Notes under the pieces: generated by a model | Database searches by the model: none | What the model saw: the letters and a program-made list of their open reading frames with translations, nothing else | What the model was told of the DNA's origin: nothing | Part shown: positions 63,025 to 64,000 of the stretch, piece by piece | Position numbering within the stretch: position 1 is the first letter of the stretch | Layout of the letters: every line of letters begins with the position of its first letter | Source of the DNA: Leptolyngbya ohadii IS1 | Lineage (GTDB): Bacteria > Cyanobacteriota > Cyanobacteriia > Elainellales > Elainellaceae | Length of the DNA stretch: 64,000 bases | Assembly: GCF_002215035.1 (NCBI RefSeq) | Contig: NZ_NKFP01000006.1 | Span: 3,873,080 to 3,937,079 of the forward strand | Direction of reading: 5' to 3' | Made by a program: the position numbers and the translations under genes

Positions 63025-64000
63025 ATGTCCGATCAATCCGATACGCCCCTCCTCACTGCCCTCCACGAAGCTGCCCAACGCGACCGTGCCGTTTTCCACA
63101 CACCCGGACACAAGCAGGGACAGGGTTCACCGTCCAGATTGGCTCAACGCGTAGGAGCCGCGACTCTCCAGGCAGACCTGCCCGAACTTCCCGAACTAGA
63201 CAATCTATTTGCTCCAGAAGGCGCGATCGAAGCAGCACAAAATCTGGCAGCAGAGGCATTTGGCGCAGCCCAGACCTACTTTCTGGCAAACGGTTCCACC
63301 TGCGGCATTGAAGCGGCAATCCTGGCAGTCTGTCAGCCCGGAGACAAAATCATTCTGCCCCGCAACGCTCATCAATCCGCGATCGCCGCCCTGATTCTGT
63401 CGGGAGCTATTCCCATCTGGATCAAACCTGTCGCAGACCCCACCTGGGGCATTGCCCACAGCGTCACTCCCGCTGCCATCCAGGACGCGATCGACCGCCA
63501 CCCGAATGCCAAAGCCGTCCTGATTGTCTCCCCCACCTACTACGGAGTCTGTGCCAACCTGGAAGCGATCGCCCAGATTACTCACACCCACAATCTGCCC
63601 CTAATCGTCGATGAGGCACACGGAGCGCATTTTGCCTTCCACCCCGACTTACCCCTTCCCGCCCTGCAAGCCGGAGCCGACATCGCGATTCAGTCCACCC
63701 ACAAAACCCTTTCCGCCCTTACTCAGGCAGCCATGCTGCATATTCAGGAAAATCGAATTGAGCGCGATCGCCTCCAGCGTGCCCTTCAGCTCGTCCAATC
63801 CACCAGTCCAAACTATCTGCTGCTGGCTTCCCTGGATGCTGCCCGTCAGCAAATGGCAACCGCAGGAAAAGAGCTATGGAGCCAAACGATCGCCCTCGTC
63901 GAGCAAGTCCGTCACCAGATTCGACAGATCCCCGGAATTCGCCTACTAGAAGCTGAAGCCGTCACAGAGTTAGGCTTTCCTGCCCTCGACCCCACCCGCA
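63025..64000 (+). CDS. Orn/Lys/Arg decarboxylase-family PLP enzyme (partial, 3' end cut)
   Basis: The frame from ATG 63025 runs open to the end of the window. At least 325 residues are seen, so the rest (about 150) lies beyond. Fold-type I PLP enzyme motifs: DRAVFHTPGHKQGQ at the start; TYFLANGSTCGIEAAILAV (cofactor phosphate); LPLIVDEAHGAHFAF with the Asp for the pyridine N; and QSTHKTLSALTQAAMLHI with the PLP Lys (about 235). It belongs to the short, non-inducible 'class III' arginine/lysine/ornithine decarboxylase-like group; in cyanobacteria such genes likely act in polyamine or arginine metabolism. Substrate is not shown by the visible part. It follows ppk1 with a 33-base gap. Confidence 0.9.
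   Translation, partial: MSDQSDTPLLTALHEAAQRDRAVFHTPGHKQGQGSPSRLAQRVGAATLQADLPELPELDNLFAPEGAIEAAQNLAAEAFGAAQTYFLANGSTCGIEAAILAVCQPGDKIILPRNAHQSAIAALILSGAIPIWIKPVADPTWGIAHSVTPAAIQDAIDRHPNAKAVLIVSPTYYGVCANLEAIAQITHTHNLPLIVDEAHGAHFAFHPDLPLPALQAGADIAIQSTHKTLSALTQAAMLHIQENRIERDRLQRALQLVQSTSPNYLLLASLDAARQQMATAGKELWSQTIALVEQVRHQIRQIPGIRLLEAEAVTELGFPALDPTR

Noticed and set aside
1-64000. CRISPR array, prophage or complete insertion sequence
   Set aside because: No repeat-spacer pattern, phage structural genes or transposase frames were seen.

Overview
This window is chromosomal DNA from a cyanobacterium. It carries photosynthesis and thylakoid genes: psaX (photosystem I), chlM (chlorophyll synthesis), ndhC-ndhK-ndhJ (thylakoid NDH-1), a vipp1/IM30 homologue and a desA-type acyl-lipid desaturase. 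It is also rich in GCGATCGC-type (HIP1) octamers. The dispersed CCCCCTAAATC repeats, PTPA-type sorting signals and multi-PAS kinase fit a filamentous or Leptolyngbya/Oscillatoria-like lineage, but that placement is an inference.

Layout. 1-5.3 kb: the end of an AAA ATPase gene, a GH43 glycosidase and PhyH-type dioxygenase pair, a small heat-shock protein and a TPR/lytic transglycosylase. 5.6-11.2 kb: pepA, then a heavily rearranged stretch (6.67-8.62 kb) with two nested inverted duplications, then a glycosyltransferase and a GMC oxidoreductase. 11.9-15.8 kb: a 1296-residue DUF4347/Ig-like/RTX exoprotein. 16.2-20.1 kb: psaX, an amino-acid ABC permease and a GH31 alpha-glucosidase. 20.2-24.1 kb: a small membrane protein, a TetR regulator with its palindromic operator, an HPP membrane protein, a PTPA-CTERM exoprotein and a DinB remnant. 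24.2-33.4 kb: purE, chlM, a DUF423 protein, a thioredoxin, an aminotransferase, a family 2 glycosyltransferase, a PAS-LuxR regulator, remA-gmk and an RqcH/NFACT protein. 33.6-43 kb: an ABC exporter, a large PAS/GAF histidine kinase, a 46-residue membrane protein, an SGNH hydrolase, a GNAT acetyltransferase and a CSP41-like epimerase. 43.5-48.6 kb: a 1404-residue SNF2 ATPase and a Uma2 nuclease, with repeat elements at both edges of the SNF2 gene. 48.8-55 kb: ndhCKJ, ispF and the gene before it, a phosphatase and the desaturase. 55-64 kb: murA, tRNA-Leu(CAG), a NafY/NifX-like protein, two conserved proteins, vipp1, ppk1 and the start of an Orn/Lys/Arg decarboxylase-family gene.

Most genes are housekeeping or envelope functions in short units of one to three genes. 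I did not find a convincing new multi-gene system. The most striking structural signal is the pair of inverted duplications at 6.67-8.62 kb. A zero-spacer palindrome with 513-bp arms abuts a second inverted repeat with 389-bp arms, and the two meet at a 10-bp microhomology. The glycosyltransferase gene is truncated exactly at the palindrome centre. This is either a recent replication-type rearrangement or, more probably, an assembly or amplification chimera. The second recurring signal is an unusually high number of 11-17 bp tandem duplications, mostly intergenic but some in coding sequence or crossing start and stop codons. Two small genes not called by a length-limited gene finder are also reported: psaX and a 46-residue single-span membrane protein with its own ribosome binding site and terminator.
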